A stretch of 64,000 nucleotides of DNA, taken from contig NW_017962913.1 in assembly GCF_001661345.1 (NCBI RefSeq), positions 625,428 to 689,427 on the forward strand, given 5' to 3'. Shown piece by piece: positions 15,264 through 26,324 of the stretch; positions within the stretch are counted from its first letter, which is position 1, and each line of letters starts with the position of its first letter. Made by a program: the position numbers and the translations under genes. The notes beneath the pieces were generated by a model. It searched no databases and had not been told where the DNA came from. It saw only the letters and a program-made list of their open reading frames with translations. Origin of the DNA: Ascoidea rubescens DSM 1968. Taxonomy: Eukaryota; Ascomycota; Saccharomycetes; Ascoideales; Ascoideaceae.

Positions 15264-17597
15264 TTATATACCGACATGAAATAAGATCTTTTTCTTATTC
15301 TTTTTCCCTTTTTTAGTAGAGGTATGGATAATTGGAATCCCATTGATTTCATTCTTGGAATCATTTTCAGTTTTTTGTTTCCCCCAGCCTTTAGGGTCTG
15401 TTTCGACTGGTGGTACAGCTGAGGGAAACCTTTGAACTTTTGTAGGTAGTGAAGGAAATTCTTCTTCCTTCAAAGAAGTTTTATTATTTGTAACCACTAG
15501 TCCGGTAGATGTCTTCGGCTTTATTATTCGTACACCAGCACCAGATGACGAAGCAGCATAACTTGGTTTTGGAGTTTTTTCTGTTTTTTTTATTTTAACA
15601 TTACTATAACGAACATTTCTTTCAATTACAGGAAGTTTTCCAGACGGCTTAGACAAAGATGGAAAATTTTCTAAAGAATCATTCTTTTTTATTGAAGTTT
15701 TATTCAGAGTAGGTTCTTGACTTTCCCCCCAATTTAAAACCCTTTTCGATGAAGACAGCGAGCTTAAAGAGTCGATAGATAACGAAGAATTACTCGAAAG
15801 AGCCTTTTGCTTTAGCGATGGAAAATCTGTTGAGGATAACGATTTTTTCTTTGAGGCCTTTAATGTAACCCAATTCAGATTTGAATTAGAATTTAACTTT
15901 AAATTTGTTGCAGAATTATTTAACTTAGTTGAAGAGTTTCTAGATCTCGCAAAATCCGACAAAGAAGGAAAATTCTGTTCATTGAAATGAGATGAGTATG
16001 TCTGGGTTGGCTTTTTAACTGGCATTTTGGTACTAATTGAAACAGAAGAACCAGATTTGGAGCCTGAAAGTTCAGGAAAATCCAATTCATTTTTCCTTGC
16101 TGTAATGCTATTTTTTGCTGTTTCTAATAAAGATTTTGACAAGGATGATTTTTTGCCCATTAAATCAGTAAATTCCTGAACTAAAAGATCAATATCTGAA
16201 GAATTTACACTTTTAAATAATTCAACATACCGATCTAAAAACTGATCCGATGTGATTTTTTTGTCTCGATAATTTTTATTAATTTGCTGAAATGATTCAA
16301 AATCATCAGATGAATATTGTAAATAGTGCCTTGCCCTTTCTTCAAAACGCATTTTTTTTATTTCAGGATCTTCACTAATTCTATCATTTCTATTGATGTT
16401 GTTGTTTTTGTTATTATTATTATTATGATTGTTATTGTTATTATTACTATTGTTATTATTATTGTTGTTGTTGTTATTAGAATTAGATTGAAAAGGTATT
16501 TGAAAAGTTGAAAGTTGAGACTGGTATCGTCTTGTTCCACCCAGATTATCGTATCCTGAATTGAATAATTGCAAGCTTTTTGATCCACCAGATAACTCAG
16601 GATGGTCTTTTATTATGTGCGCTTTCAAGTCAATATCGTTACTAAATGCGATAAACTTATCTTCAATACATTTTGGAACAGTGCAAACATAGTGATCTTT
16701 TGAAAAATGTTGATATAAAGTATTGTAATTTAAGAAATATTGAGGTTTTGTGATTCCAATCTGTTCACAAAGTTGGCATTTTTCGTGTTTTTCTCTTAAA
16801 TGAACATTTAACTCATCTTCAGAATAAAAATTGAATTTGACACAAAATTGACAAGTGGGATGTCCAGTAAAACCTTGTTCATCTCCAAATTTTTTATGTT
16901 TTCTTAGCTGATTATACGTGTACAATTTTAATTCAGAAGTAAAAGCATGTTTATATTTTGCACATATCAAACAATAAAATTTTTCATGGTCATTTTTGGT
17001 ATGATCGTTCAATCCATAGATTGTATTGTATTCTTTTGCACAGTCCTTGACTGGACACCTATGTTTTAGTAGCTCAATTGTTTTGTTGTAAGCATTTAAT
17101 GAGTAAAAATTTATTCCCAAAGTATCATCTTTATAAACTGGCTCAGTGTTACTAAAGTCATCAATATCTTTATCTAGTTCATCGCAAAATATCACAAATT
17201 CGTTTTCAGTCTATATCGTTGAAAAATTGTTAGTATATAATTGAAAAATTGAGTGGGTGGATTTGATTGGCTGCTTTTTAGTTTTACTTACTCTACAGAC
17301 AATACAGGCTTTTTTCTTGTACAATGCTCTTTGACGAAGGGTGCAAACATGACAGGTTATATGGTTACAGGCAGATAAAGCAGCACATTCAATTTTATTA
17401 GCACAAATGATACATATATCAGATTCATCCAAATCATCATCATCTTGTTTTTTAGGATCAGTGAAATTAGGTTTCCAAGTGGTTTTCAAATCTTTATTTT
17501 TGTTGGTTTGTCTATTTTGGTTTCTTCTGAAATTGTTTGTTTTAGAATAACGAGTTTTGGGAGCGTTTCTTTCCCTTGGAGTAGTGTTGAAGTCCAT
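15264..17597 (-). CDS. HEL2: RING E3 ubiquitin ligase Hel2 (ZNF598-like)
   Basis: Two exons: 17597-17292 (102 codons) and 17210-15264. The 81-nt intron (17211-17291) has donor GTAAGT, a perfect TACTAAC branch point (17229-17235 on the complement) and acceptor ATAG. Splicing joins CIVCR to TENEFVIFCDE in frame, matching the Hel2 wording. The 750-residue product recognises collided ribosomes and ubiquitinates uS10 to start ribosome-associated quality control. A C3HC4 RING lies at about 61-101 (CIICANKIEC, CNHITCHVC, CIVC), followed by several Cys/His zinc fingers (about 130-290), an Asn-rich tract (about 340-370) and a Ser/Lys-rich disordered tail ending in a KKGKKNKKK-type basic cluster. It is longer than S. 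cerevisiae Hel2 (639). It transcribes away from a 530-bp promoter region. Confidence 0.94.
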
Positions 17598-18129
17598 TTT
17601 TAAGAATCAAGAATCAGAGCAATTGGGCGATAAACTGGGATTGAAGACAAATGGATGAGATATAAGAAAAATTTTCCATGATTTGACGAATCTTTACAGC
17701 TTCCCATTGGGGTTTTTCCGCGGAACGGATTTGAAAAAGAGGGAGAAAACCCGCGACGGTTGCTGAATCCACGGACAGAAGCAGAATTGAGAGACTACAC
17801 TAAAGCTATTGAAAGTAATATATAGATACCATCCACAGAGTTGTAAGAAGAATTAGTGATTAGGGAGATAAAAAATGAGTCAGAAATAATGATTGATTTA
17901 TTTTTCAGTATAGAAGTTAAAAAAAAGAAAAGGTGTGGCAAGCAGCAGACAATTACAGCTGTAAATAAAACTACTTGCTAACTCAGCAGTCTCCGAAAAA
18001 ACAAACATTCCCATAGTTGTTTGATAAAAAAGGAAAAAAATTAAATTAAATGAAAGTTAAGTTAGTAAAACAATAAAAAATAAAAAAAATAAAAAAAAAT
18101 AAAGGTCAAAAGCATTCAATTGTAAAAAT
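17598..18129. promoter_or_regulatory. HEL2 promoter region
   Basis: 532 bp between the HEL2 start and the PNG1 stop. It holds a short GC-richer patch (17700-17775), a TATATAGATA-like element near 17820 and A-rich DNA nearer PNG1. No RNA gene or open frame stands out. Confidence 0.45.
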
Positions 18130-19410
18130 TCAAACACCTCCTTCGCCTCTTTCTTTTTTCCAGGCAGAAGAACCACTGATTCTTCCAGCTTGGTTGGATT
18201 TGGGTTCAGAACTTGGTTCAGATTGAGTGTTATATTCATCAAAATTGATTAATTTTTTTCTGGTTAGTCTGTAAAACTCAATATTATCTCTTATACAGGC
18301 TTGGTAGGTTTTATTTTTATCATTTAAACGTTTTTTCAGTACAGCATTTAGGAAAACAATTGTATTTTTAAGGATTTCTTCATCAATTAAATCTCGTGGT
18401 AATTGTTTGGATCTATCAACAATGTATTTTGATGATAAATCTCTAACGTTTTCGTTACTAATACCAAAGACGTAGCTCATCTTTTTGCCCCAATTTTTTG
18501 AATAGAGATCAGGTTGGTTGTAGGAATTTTCACAAGGATCGAGGTGAATCCAATCTTTTAAAGAATTTGAGTAATATTCAGTCCAGACATGATCTTCTTG
18601 ATTCCAAATGTATCTTGCGTTGATGTTCATGCTTCTTAGGATAAGCATGAAGCAATTAGCCCATTCACCACATCTCCCTCTTCTCGTTTGTAATAATTTT
18701 ACCGGGTCGTTATATCTTGGAAACTTTATTATTGAAGAGCAGTTTGTGCATTTATAGACTTCGGTTTTAATAGCTTCGCCATCTTGAGCAAATTTTTTAA
18801 AATTAAATAATAGGTTTTTAAATAAAGAGCAATGATTAGGTTCTTGGATCGAATCGTTCTTAACAAAAACGATTTTAGATTCGTCGTCGTTTAAACATTC
18901 ATTATTTTCACAATGAGGTATGTTGACCCAAGCAAAAAAGTCGTTTTTAAACCAGGATAGTAGTTCCATTACTAAGAAGTCTTCATAATCGTAATTAAGA
19001 AATTCATTTTGAAAGTTTTCTTTTGATTTTCTTTTAGAATTTTGCTGTTGGATTCTTTTGTATACTTTGTCGTAAATTTTGTCAAAGTCTATAACCTCAA
19101 AAACCTTTTCTTGAGCTAATGGAGAATCATATTTATAAACCATTTTAGATAGAAAGGATAGATTGTGAATAAAGCTAATCTGTGACTCTTTAAAGACAGG
19201 AAGATCTTTGTTTGATTCATTTGTGGACTGGAAAGGATATCTCATGTAATTTTGGTTTGTGTAGGAGGTTTGAACATAGCAATTAAACTGGCTAAAAAAA
19301 TCATCATAGGTTTGTTTAACTTTTGAATTTAGGTATTCCTTATAGTCTTGATTAATTCTTTGACTGATCATATGAATGTTCTTCTTGGTCAAAGAAGGAT
19401 CTGAAGGCAT
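18130..19410 (-). CDS. PNG1: Peptide:N-glycanase
   Basis: Predicted 426-residue cytosolic deglycosylating enzyme that removes N-glycans from misfolded glycoproteins during ER-associated degradation, usually with Rad23. The transglutaminase-like core is clear: a CTNCSSIIKFPRY zinc-ribbon segment, the active-site Cys in RRGRCGEWANCF, the His in DHVWTEYYS and the Asp in WIHLDPCEN. All three catalytic residues are present. It is somewhat longer than S. cerevisiae Png1 (363), with an extended N-terminus and a polar C-terminal tail. The ATG at 19410 gives a natural start (MPSDPSLTKKN). It is followed on its 5' side by the long gene-free region shared with the RGT1-like gene. Confidence 0.95.
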   Translation of the reverse strand: MPSDPSLTKKNIHMISQRINQDYKEYLNSKVKQTYDDFFSQFNCYVQTSYTNQNYMRYPFQSTNESNKDLPVFKESQISFIHNLSFLSKMVYKYDSPLAQEKVFEVIDFDKIYDKVYKRIQQQNSKRKSKENFQNEFLNYDYEDFLVMELLSWFKNDFFAWVNIPHCENNECLNDDESKIVFVKNDSIQEPNHCSLFKNLLFNFKKFAQDGEAIKTEVYKCTNCSSIIKFPRYNDPVKLLQTRRGRCGEWANCFMLILRSMNINARYIWNQEDHVWTEYYSNSLKDWIHLDPCENSYNQPDLYSKNWGKKMSYVFGISNENVRDLSSKYIVDRSKQLPRDLIDEEILKNTIVFLNAVLKKRLNDKNKTYQACIRDNIEFYRLTRKKLINFDEYNTQSEPSSEPKSNQAGRISGSSAWKKERGEGGV

Positions 19411-22400
19411 TCTAGAGAAAGACAGAGATTTTACTCAGGAGGAGTATTTGAATTTGAATTTGAATTTTGAAAAGGCTGTGAACTCAGTAAATCAGATGGA
19501 TTGGATTAGATTAGGTTAAGTTAGGCCAGATTAGACAAATTGAAGAGGTAGTAAGTTGAGTTAAATGGGAGCTTTGGCACGAGTAGACCGAAGAACGAAG
19601 AACGAAAAACAGGTAAAAGCTGGTGAAAAACTGGAGTGTTTTTAAGTGGAACAGTCGCAGAGTGGCTAATAACAACAAGCAGTACTGTTGGAGCTGTCTT
19701 CCCTGGACGATGCTGGTACCAATCCCACACTATTCGCTTGCTGTGTATCTCTTCTCCAGCTATGTCCATGATCCATGAAACTGTCATCAAGAAGTAGAGA
19801 CCTTTAAGGGGCTGCCCAGAAGCTTCTGCTTTTCGGTACAAGCCGGAGCTGGTCTCTCAGCAGAAGAGAGACCACTTGGACTACCCAAGTTGCTACAGAG
19901 TGCTGGAACATGTTTGCAGAGGTCTTGCTGTGGACATGATTGGCTGTTCTGCGTGTTGATTTCAGATATTTTCAAGATATACAGTGTCCAGTGAAACCGT
20001 CGAGGACCGGATTTGATGCTGTTGTTCTCGTTGCCAGTGTTGAGACTGCTGCAATCACTGCAATTTCACTTGCTGTTGTGATTTTCGTTCTGGAACTTTA
20101 AATCAGGCTGTACTCTGTGTTTTTTGGATTGTGATTACAAAGACATTTACTCTCAAACAACGCATGTTGGTTAAACATGTCACAGTGCTTGGGCGACTGG
20201 ATATGAAAATCATGGAGAAACGGTGAGCGATATTTCCTACAAAGCTTAAATTTAGGATAAACCATATGGTTATGATTAGATCAGTGTTTTCTCATTCACA
20301 TTTGTTTTCTTTTATCAATTTTTATTTTGTAATCAATACTTTTTTTAAAAAAATAAAGGAGCCAGCCTCAAATGATAACTTGCTTAAATGGCAATTAGCA
20401 TTCACTTAGGTTTCTTCTACTAATTGGAAAAAAAAATTTTTTGGTGGTGCTCAAAGTTATTTGATGAACTCAAAGTAATCTTAAATTGCAAAACGTTTCA
20501 CAATGAATATAAAATCACAGATATTCTCAATTTAAAAATTGGGTAATTAATATTTAAATACGGCGAAAACCCATTATAAGGTTGAAAAAGAGTTTTCCCT
20601 AAAAGGATTGAGGCAATGTTATGCATGTAACTGCAGAGTTGAAGTGTGTTCGCAGAAGCTTTGTTCTATTGCTTTCAGTGGATCAAAAAAGTGGCAGCTC
20701 AATTTATGTAGAATGAATTAGAATTCAGTATAAAAGAAATGGGTATTAATTCTAAATCCCTATTTTGTAAAATTGAAAAGTAAAGCAGTTTAGCTGGATT
20801 AGCTCATGAGTACAATATAGAAACCCAAAACAGTAGGATGTTGTTACAAGTCACAATCATATGCTACAAACTTCATCGATTGATGCATTGATCAGATCAA
20901 ACATATTTATGAGATTAGCAAGATTAATTGAGAAATATCAAAAAGTAAATTAAAACCTTCAAATTTTCTTAAAACTGTATTAAGAAACTACAACCACACA
21001 CCAATTTAATATTGCGCTTGAAAACACTCACAATTTTGAACCAATGTAAAAATACGCATATGATTAAATATATTACAACTTATCTTTCGATTTTTACAAC
21101 ACTTTAAATACATGTTAATGAAAAATTATTTAAGTTTAAATTTGCAGTTACAACTGCAATTGAAATGTTCCATAAAAACAAAGAAGTTTGAAAATACTTT
21201 AGTATACCAGAGGCTTAAAATATTTACTGAGCAATTGAATCATAATCAATTTTAGGTTTACTGATTACGATTTTTAAGCTTTTGATCGCATTTTATACTC
21301 TCTTTTTTTGATTTTCTTTTGATTTTTGGCATTTTTTATTTTTCATTTAAATTTATGCAGCAATTGCACCGGATTCCTAGGTAAAATTTTTTTTCAAAGG
21401 ATTTACACTAGTTTTCTCTTTTTCAATCCAACTCTTTTCTGAAAAAAATTATATAATAAAATTTACAAACTGGAACTACATCTACAAATTTCATGTGATA
21501 CAAATATACCACGTGATATATTTTAATGGATCCAGACCACTGGTCAATGTATCACTAAATTAGCACGTGCTTTTTTGGTTTAGAAGCAAAAACAATCCGA
21601 AAAATAGTTTTTTTCTCCCTCAGCTGCTTTTGTCAGTTTCTTTCCCAAACCTAGCAAGATTTCTAAGTTTGGGAGTGTTCGGAAGTTACAAATCGCCATT
21701 GGATTTTCCGTCCTAAGAATAGAAATGTTTGGTTTCCAGCAACTTTCTCAACAGGAATCAAACAAGCTGATTTTGCTTAAAACAAACTAGTCTAGCTGCG
21801 GCTTCTGACGATCCAGTTTTCACAGGGCAGCCAATAGGTGTACAAACGTGACTGAGGGCGTGTAAACATGCGCTCTCAGGCGGCTTTCAGGCAGCGCTCA
21901 GGCGCGTTTCAAGCGCCGCAACAATCCAACGCTTAGTAAAGTCTCTGTTATAAGGACTTTCTGGTTGGGACGGTTCCTGCGCCAGGAAGAATCTTTTTGT
22001 CCTCGCACAGTTGCTGTCAAGGTGGTTTCTGTGCAAACAGGACTGCTGTGCCACAGCGATGCTACCCAATCTTCTGCTTCTTTTTACGGGACCCTCTTCT
22101 ATACGGAACCACCGGTGGAAACGGTGATAGGTTACCCTCTGCCGCGCTGAAGAATTACGGAAAGGGCCCAGGGAGTTTTTACTGCTGATGTTCCTCAGCA
22201 ACAGTTGATTAATGTTCAACTTTCTCAATTATCTTTCTTCTTCTGCACTTTTGTTCTTTCTTCCAATAGCAACCCTTCAGAGAAACAGCACAATCGGTTT
22301 AAATGTCTGTTTAACCTCCACTCAACTCCTTCTCTGCCATTTGTTATAAATACACCTGCTCTTCTTCTTCCCACTCCATCGTCATTGTTAGCATCTTATC

Positions 22401-22599
22401 CACTTAATTCCTCTTTTATCCAGCTAGTTTAACCTCGCTAACTTGGTGTTTTTTTTTTGGATTTTTGGGTTTTTGGTTGCTGTTTTTTTTATAATTTGTC
22501 TTGATTGATTTGTTTCCAATTTAATTCTGCCTTTATTTATCAATTCTGTTAACAGCAATTTGCTTGCTTCAATCACATTCACCAACAAAACCTTTAATA
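19411..22599. promoter_or_regulatory. Long gene-free region between PNG1 and RGT1
   Basis: About 3.2 kb without a credible gene. The left 700 bp (to about 20110) has mixed composition and includes the PNG1 promoter. The middle (20300-21480) is AT-rich. The right part contains CACGTG boxes at 21510-21515 and 21564-21569, then a GC-rich island (21800-22165) with a CCAAT box near 21831, then a CT-rich leader (22200-22599). The layout suggests a large upstream control region and long leader for the zinc-cluster regulator. I saw no tRNA, transposon or repeat pair in it. Confidence 0.5.
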
Positions 22600-25500
22600 A
22601 TGGAAACTAACGGTTTGGTTGAAGCTGTCTCAAAGAAGAACTCTTTAGCATCAATTATAAACCAAAACGACACTCCTATTTCTACCGAGCCTATCGATGC
22701 TAAAGAAACCATTAATACTAATGCCGATACCACACTAAATACAGATACCAATACTGATCTCAATGCAAATCCCAACATAACCAGTGCCAATAGCAACAGC
22801 AATGACAATAGCAACAGCAATAGCAATAACAATAGCAACACAAATGCAGATACAGTCATCAATACTAATGCCAGTAATAGCTCTGAAAAATTGCTTATCC
22901 CAACCAGCAACAGTATTAATACCAGAGAGGAAAACGGTTCTGTTCAAAGATCGTCAGCAAAGAAAAAAGATGTTCCTCCCAGAAAAAGAACAAAAGTTTC
23001 AAGAGCCTGTGATCAAGTATGTATAAATCTTTTTAAGAACAAAACCTTATCAATTATACTCAGTGTTTAAATGCTGTCTTTAAAATAAGCATATTACTAA
23101 CTCTTTTTTAGTGTCGTCGGAAAAAGGTAATTATTTTTGATTTGTCCATTCATTTTGATTTTTATTTTTATTTTTATTTTTTTCAGAAATTCATACTAAC
23201 AAACTTTCAAATCATAGATACGATGTGATGGTCTGTTTGATCAATCAAGTAATAGTGCAACCAAATCTTGCTCTACTTGTCTTAAAGCCAATGAAAATTG
23301 CACCTATGTTAGAACCCCTTTAAAAAGAGGTCCCTCAAAAGGTTATTCAAGAGATTCTGAAGATTTGCTGTCTAAAAATATCAATAACAATCACAATCAC
23401 AATCACAACCATAGTTTTAATCTGAACCACAGCTTCAACCCTTCTCACCCTTCAAACTCAAATTTTCAGTTTCATCAAGAACAAATACTGTCACAAAGAC
23501 AACCACCACAACCGCTTTTATTATCTCAACAACTGCAACAACAACCGCAAAACTCTCTTCCATCTCAACCTTCTTTTCAACCTATCCAACATCAAAACAA
23601 TCCTCTACAACCCTCAACACAAAAACAGTTGCCAGCATCATCTACTTTACCTTTATCCAATAAAAACCCTATACTGCTACCTCCCATAAGTACACTTACT
23701 TCCCAAACTTCTTTCACAAGAAATCCAACTAATTTTCCTTCTGCTTTTCAATCACAAATCCATTCCCATCATTATCCCGATCAATTTTCTGACCAATTTT
23801 CCCCTTCTAACTATCTTGATTCTGCTTTATCTAGACCACGCTCCCAATCTGGTTCAATAATTAATAACAACTCTACCGATCCAAGAATTCCTAACATTTC
23901 CAACCCAGATTTTCAAAATTCCTCTTCTGGAAACTTTTGGAAGGTTCCCTATAACCTTCCTTTTGAAAAAAGAAACATGTCCTCAGATTCTTTTAACAGC
24001 TATAATACTCCAAATAATAACGACCACAACAAACAATTTAACAATTTGAATCCTGGATTCACTAATTTTAGATCCACTAATTTTAGATCCACCTTCAGTG
24101 GTGGTTTTAATGATTCCACGATGAATTCAGATTCAGAGGATTCGGATTTTATTTCAAGAAGTAGACAAAGAAAAACTCCCTCTATAAATAATAGCCCAAG
24201 AAATTCGTTTTCTCAAGAAAGTACTGTAGCAAGAAATATTGGAATTACAGCAAGCCCTGCTGGTTCAATATCAAGTCTATCCAGTTTAAATCAAGGAACC
24301 AGAAATTTAGAAATAAGAAATTCTCCCACAAAATATTTCCCTCAACTGCCTATATTTTCCAATTCTTCTGATGTTTCTTTCAACATTCAACAATCTCCAT
24401 CAATACAATCTCAAAACCAAAATCAAAATCAAAATCCTTATGATCCTTCAAAATCTCACAATTCTCATTTTTTAGCTCAGCCTCAGCCGATTCCAAAATA
24501 TAACGATATTAACCCAAATACAAACACAAATGCAAATGCAAATGAATTGAAAAATAATTTAGATCTATATTATGCTACTGTTCACAAAAGTATACCCATA
24601 CTACCAATAAATAGAAATGCTTTTGACTATATTTTATCACATGCTCAGACCCTTGAATCAAAAGAAGTAATTATTAATCTTTTTGATACTGTTCTTCAAT
24701 TTCTAATTAGTTATTTGAGCAATGATGATCAGAATTTAATAGCCAATACATTTACACCAAGCTCGGCTTTAATGAGAAGTAGTTTTACAAATAAACCTTT
24801 GATGATTAAAGAAATAATCCATCCGTTGTTTACAAAAGTATTCCAAATTCATAATATGATAAATCCAGTTGATATAAATCATCTATCCAGTGAAGAGCAG
24901 AAAGATAATGCAATTGTGACTGTTTTCTTGTTATTTACTATTAATCTAATTAATTTTATTATCATAAAAGCGGGTGAAGAGTATTCATCATCTTTTAGCT
25001 TGTCATTTACAATATTAAATAGTTCGAGAATTCATCGAAATATAAAATCATTAATCAAAACAAAAAAAAGCCTTGAGAAAAATTTTTCTAAATTGGATAC
25101 AATAAATTTCAATCAAATAATGGAAGCAATTGATGTTGATAATGTTGACCATATCAAATTACTCCTAATGAGGCTATATGTTGACTCTGTTGTTTTAGAA
25201 AATATATATTCTCTATCGTTTGGATTCCAAAGAATGTTTGGAGGGATGAAAATAGATTCAGACATAGTCAAATTACTTCTACCGGTCAATCAGAATGATC
25301 TCAACTCTTCTACCTCTCATTTAGAAGTTGGATTGATTCTTTGTGAAATTAATGATAAAATTAATTGTAATGAAGAATTCCAATCTTTGAAAAACTATAC
25401 TTGTGAACAAACAGAAAATGTTGAGAACAATATTGCGTTCTTGTTTTTTACAATGATCAAAGTAAAATTAGAGCTAGTGGAAGTTTTGAAACAGTGCTCA

Positions 25501-26067
25501 AACATAGAAATTGATTCTCGCAAAAACGGGAAAGAAGATCTTGAAGAGCTTGTTCAGGAATATCAATCAAAGCTTCATAGAATTTGCAAAAGGCTAATTT
25601 CCACAATATCTTCTTTGTTGAAAATATTTTCAGACAGGGAAAGGTCTTTATTAGAAAATTCAAAAATAAATAAAAGAGGCATCGATCCTATCCAATCACC
25701 CTTTTTGCCATTGATTTTTAAACAATCCATCAAACTTAAAAATGTAATTCAAATAATCACTAACTCTATGGATTTTAATAAGGAGTTACTTAGCCGCTCA
25801 TCAAAAATATTTAATGATATAATAGCCATAAATGATAGCTTACCACTAATCAAGCCATTCAGTGAATCACCTAACTATACTGTTACTAATTCAAAAATTA
25901 ATAATTATCTATTTGAAATCAAATCCTCAGATCTTAACGAGCTTTTGGAGTACAATAAAAGCGCTGGTGAAAAAGATATAACCAAAGTTGTAGCACTTTG
26001 GAAAAATGTGGTCTTAGACATCAGAAAGTTTCTCAAAAAAGATGATGCAAAAGGATGGTTGTATTAG
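22600..26067 (+). CDS. RGT1: Rgt1-like Zn2Cys6 transcription factor
   Basis: Three exons: 22600-23016, 23112-23126 (15 nt) and 23218-26067. Both introns (95 and 91 nt) have TACTAAC branch points (23095-23101, 23194-23200). Spliced, they give RACDQ-CRRKK-IRCDG in frame, then CSTCLKANENC and PLKRGPSKGYSR. That set is diagnostic of Rgt1/Eds1-type zinc clusters. The product has about 1,093 residues (Rgt1 has 1,170). Rgt1 represses hexose-transporter genes when glucose is low, working with Std1/Mth1 and Ssn6-Tup1. The N-terminus is Asn/Thr-rich; residues about 190-540 are Gln/Asn/Ser-rich; the C-terminal half is helical and probably the fungal-factor middle region. The ATG at 22600 is the first in-frame start. 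The microexon carries the second zinc-binding Cys. It is convergent with SEN1. Confidence 0.9.
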
Positions 26068-26324
26068 TGTAGTTTTCTTTTTATTTTATTGGAGTATATT
26101 CCTTTTTACTTTTGTAGATTATAAAAATAATTTATAAATTATAAAATTAATTCAAACATTTTTTTTAGCAGCCTTTTAAACAAAAGGTTGTCAATGACTC
26201 ATTTTTGATCTTTAAGTACTTCCAAATCATATGTAATGTTTGAGTCCTGAAAGTTTTAAGAACAAAAGTTCAATTTTCCTAAAAAAATAAGGCAAACTTT
26301 CGTTTAATCAAAACTAAAAAAAAA

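Noticed and set aside
19646-19735. tRNA-like A-box (GTCGCAGAGTGG) and B-box-like (GGTACCAATCC) pair
   Set aside because: The T-arm does not pair, the B box has two mismatches and no T-run terminator follows.
19521-19975. Two - strand frames of about 60 and 106 codons upstream of PNG1
   Set aside because: They overlap each other out of frame, have no recognisable motif and lie where the PNG1 promoter is expected.
20300-21500. Possible mobile element or solo LTR in the AT-rich part of the RGT1 upstream region
   Set aside because: I saw no terminal repeats, target duplication or coding remnants.
21887-22432. Short frames in the GC-rich RGT1 upstream island
   Set aside because: Frames are open on both strands because of high GC; none has homology-like wording.
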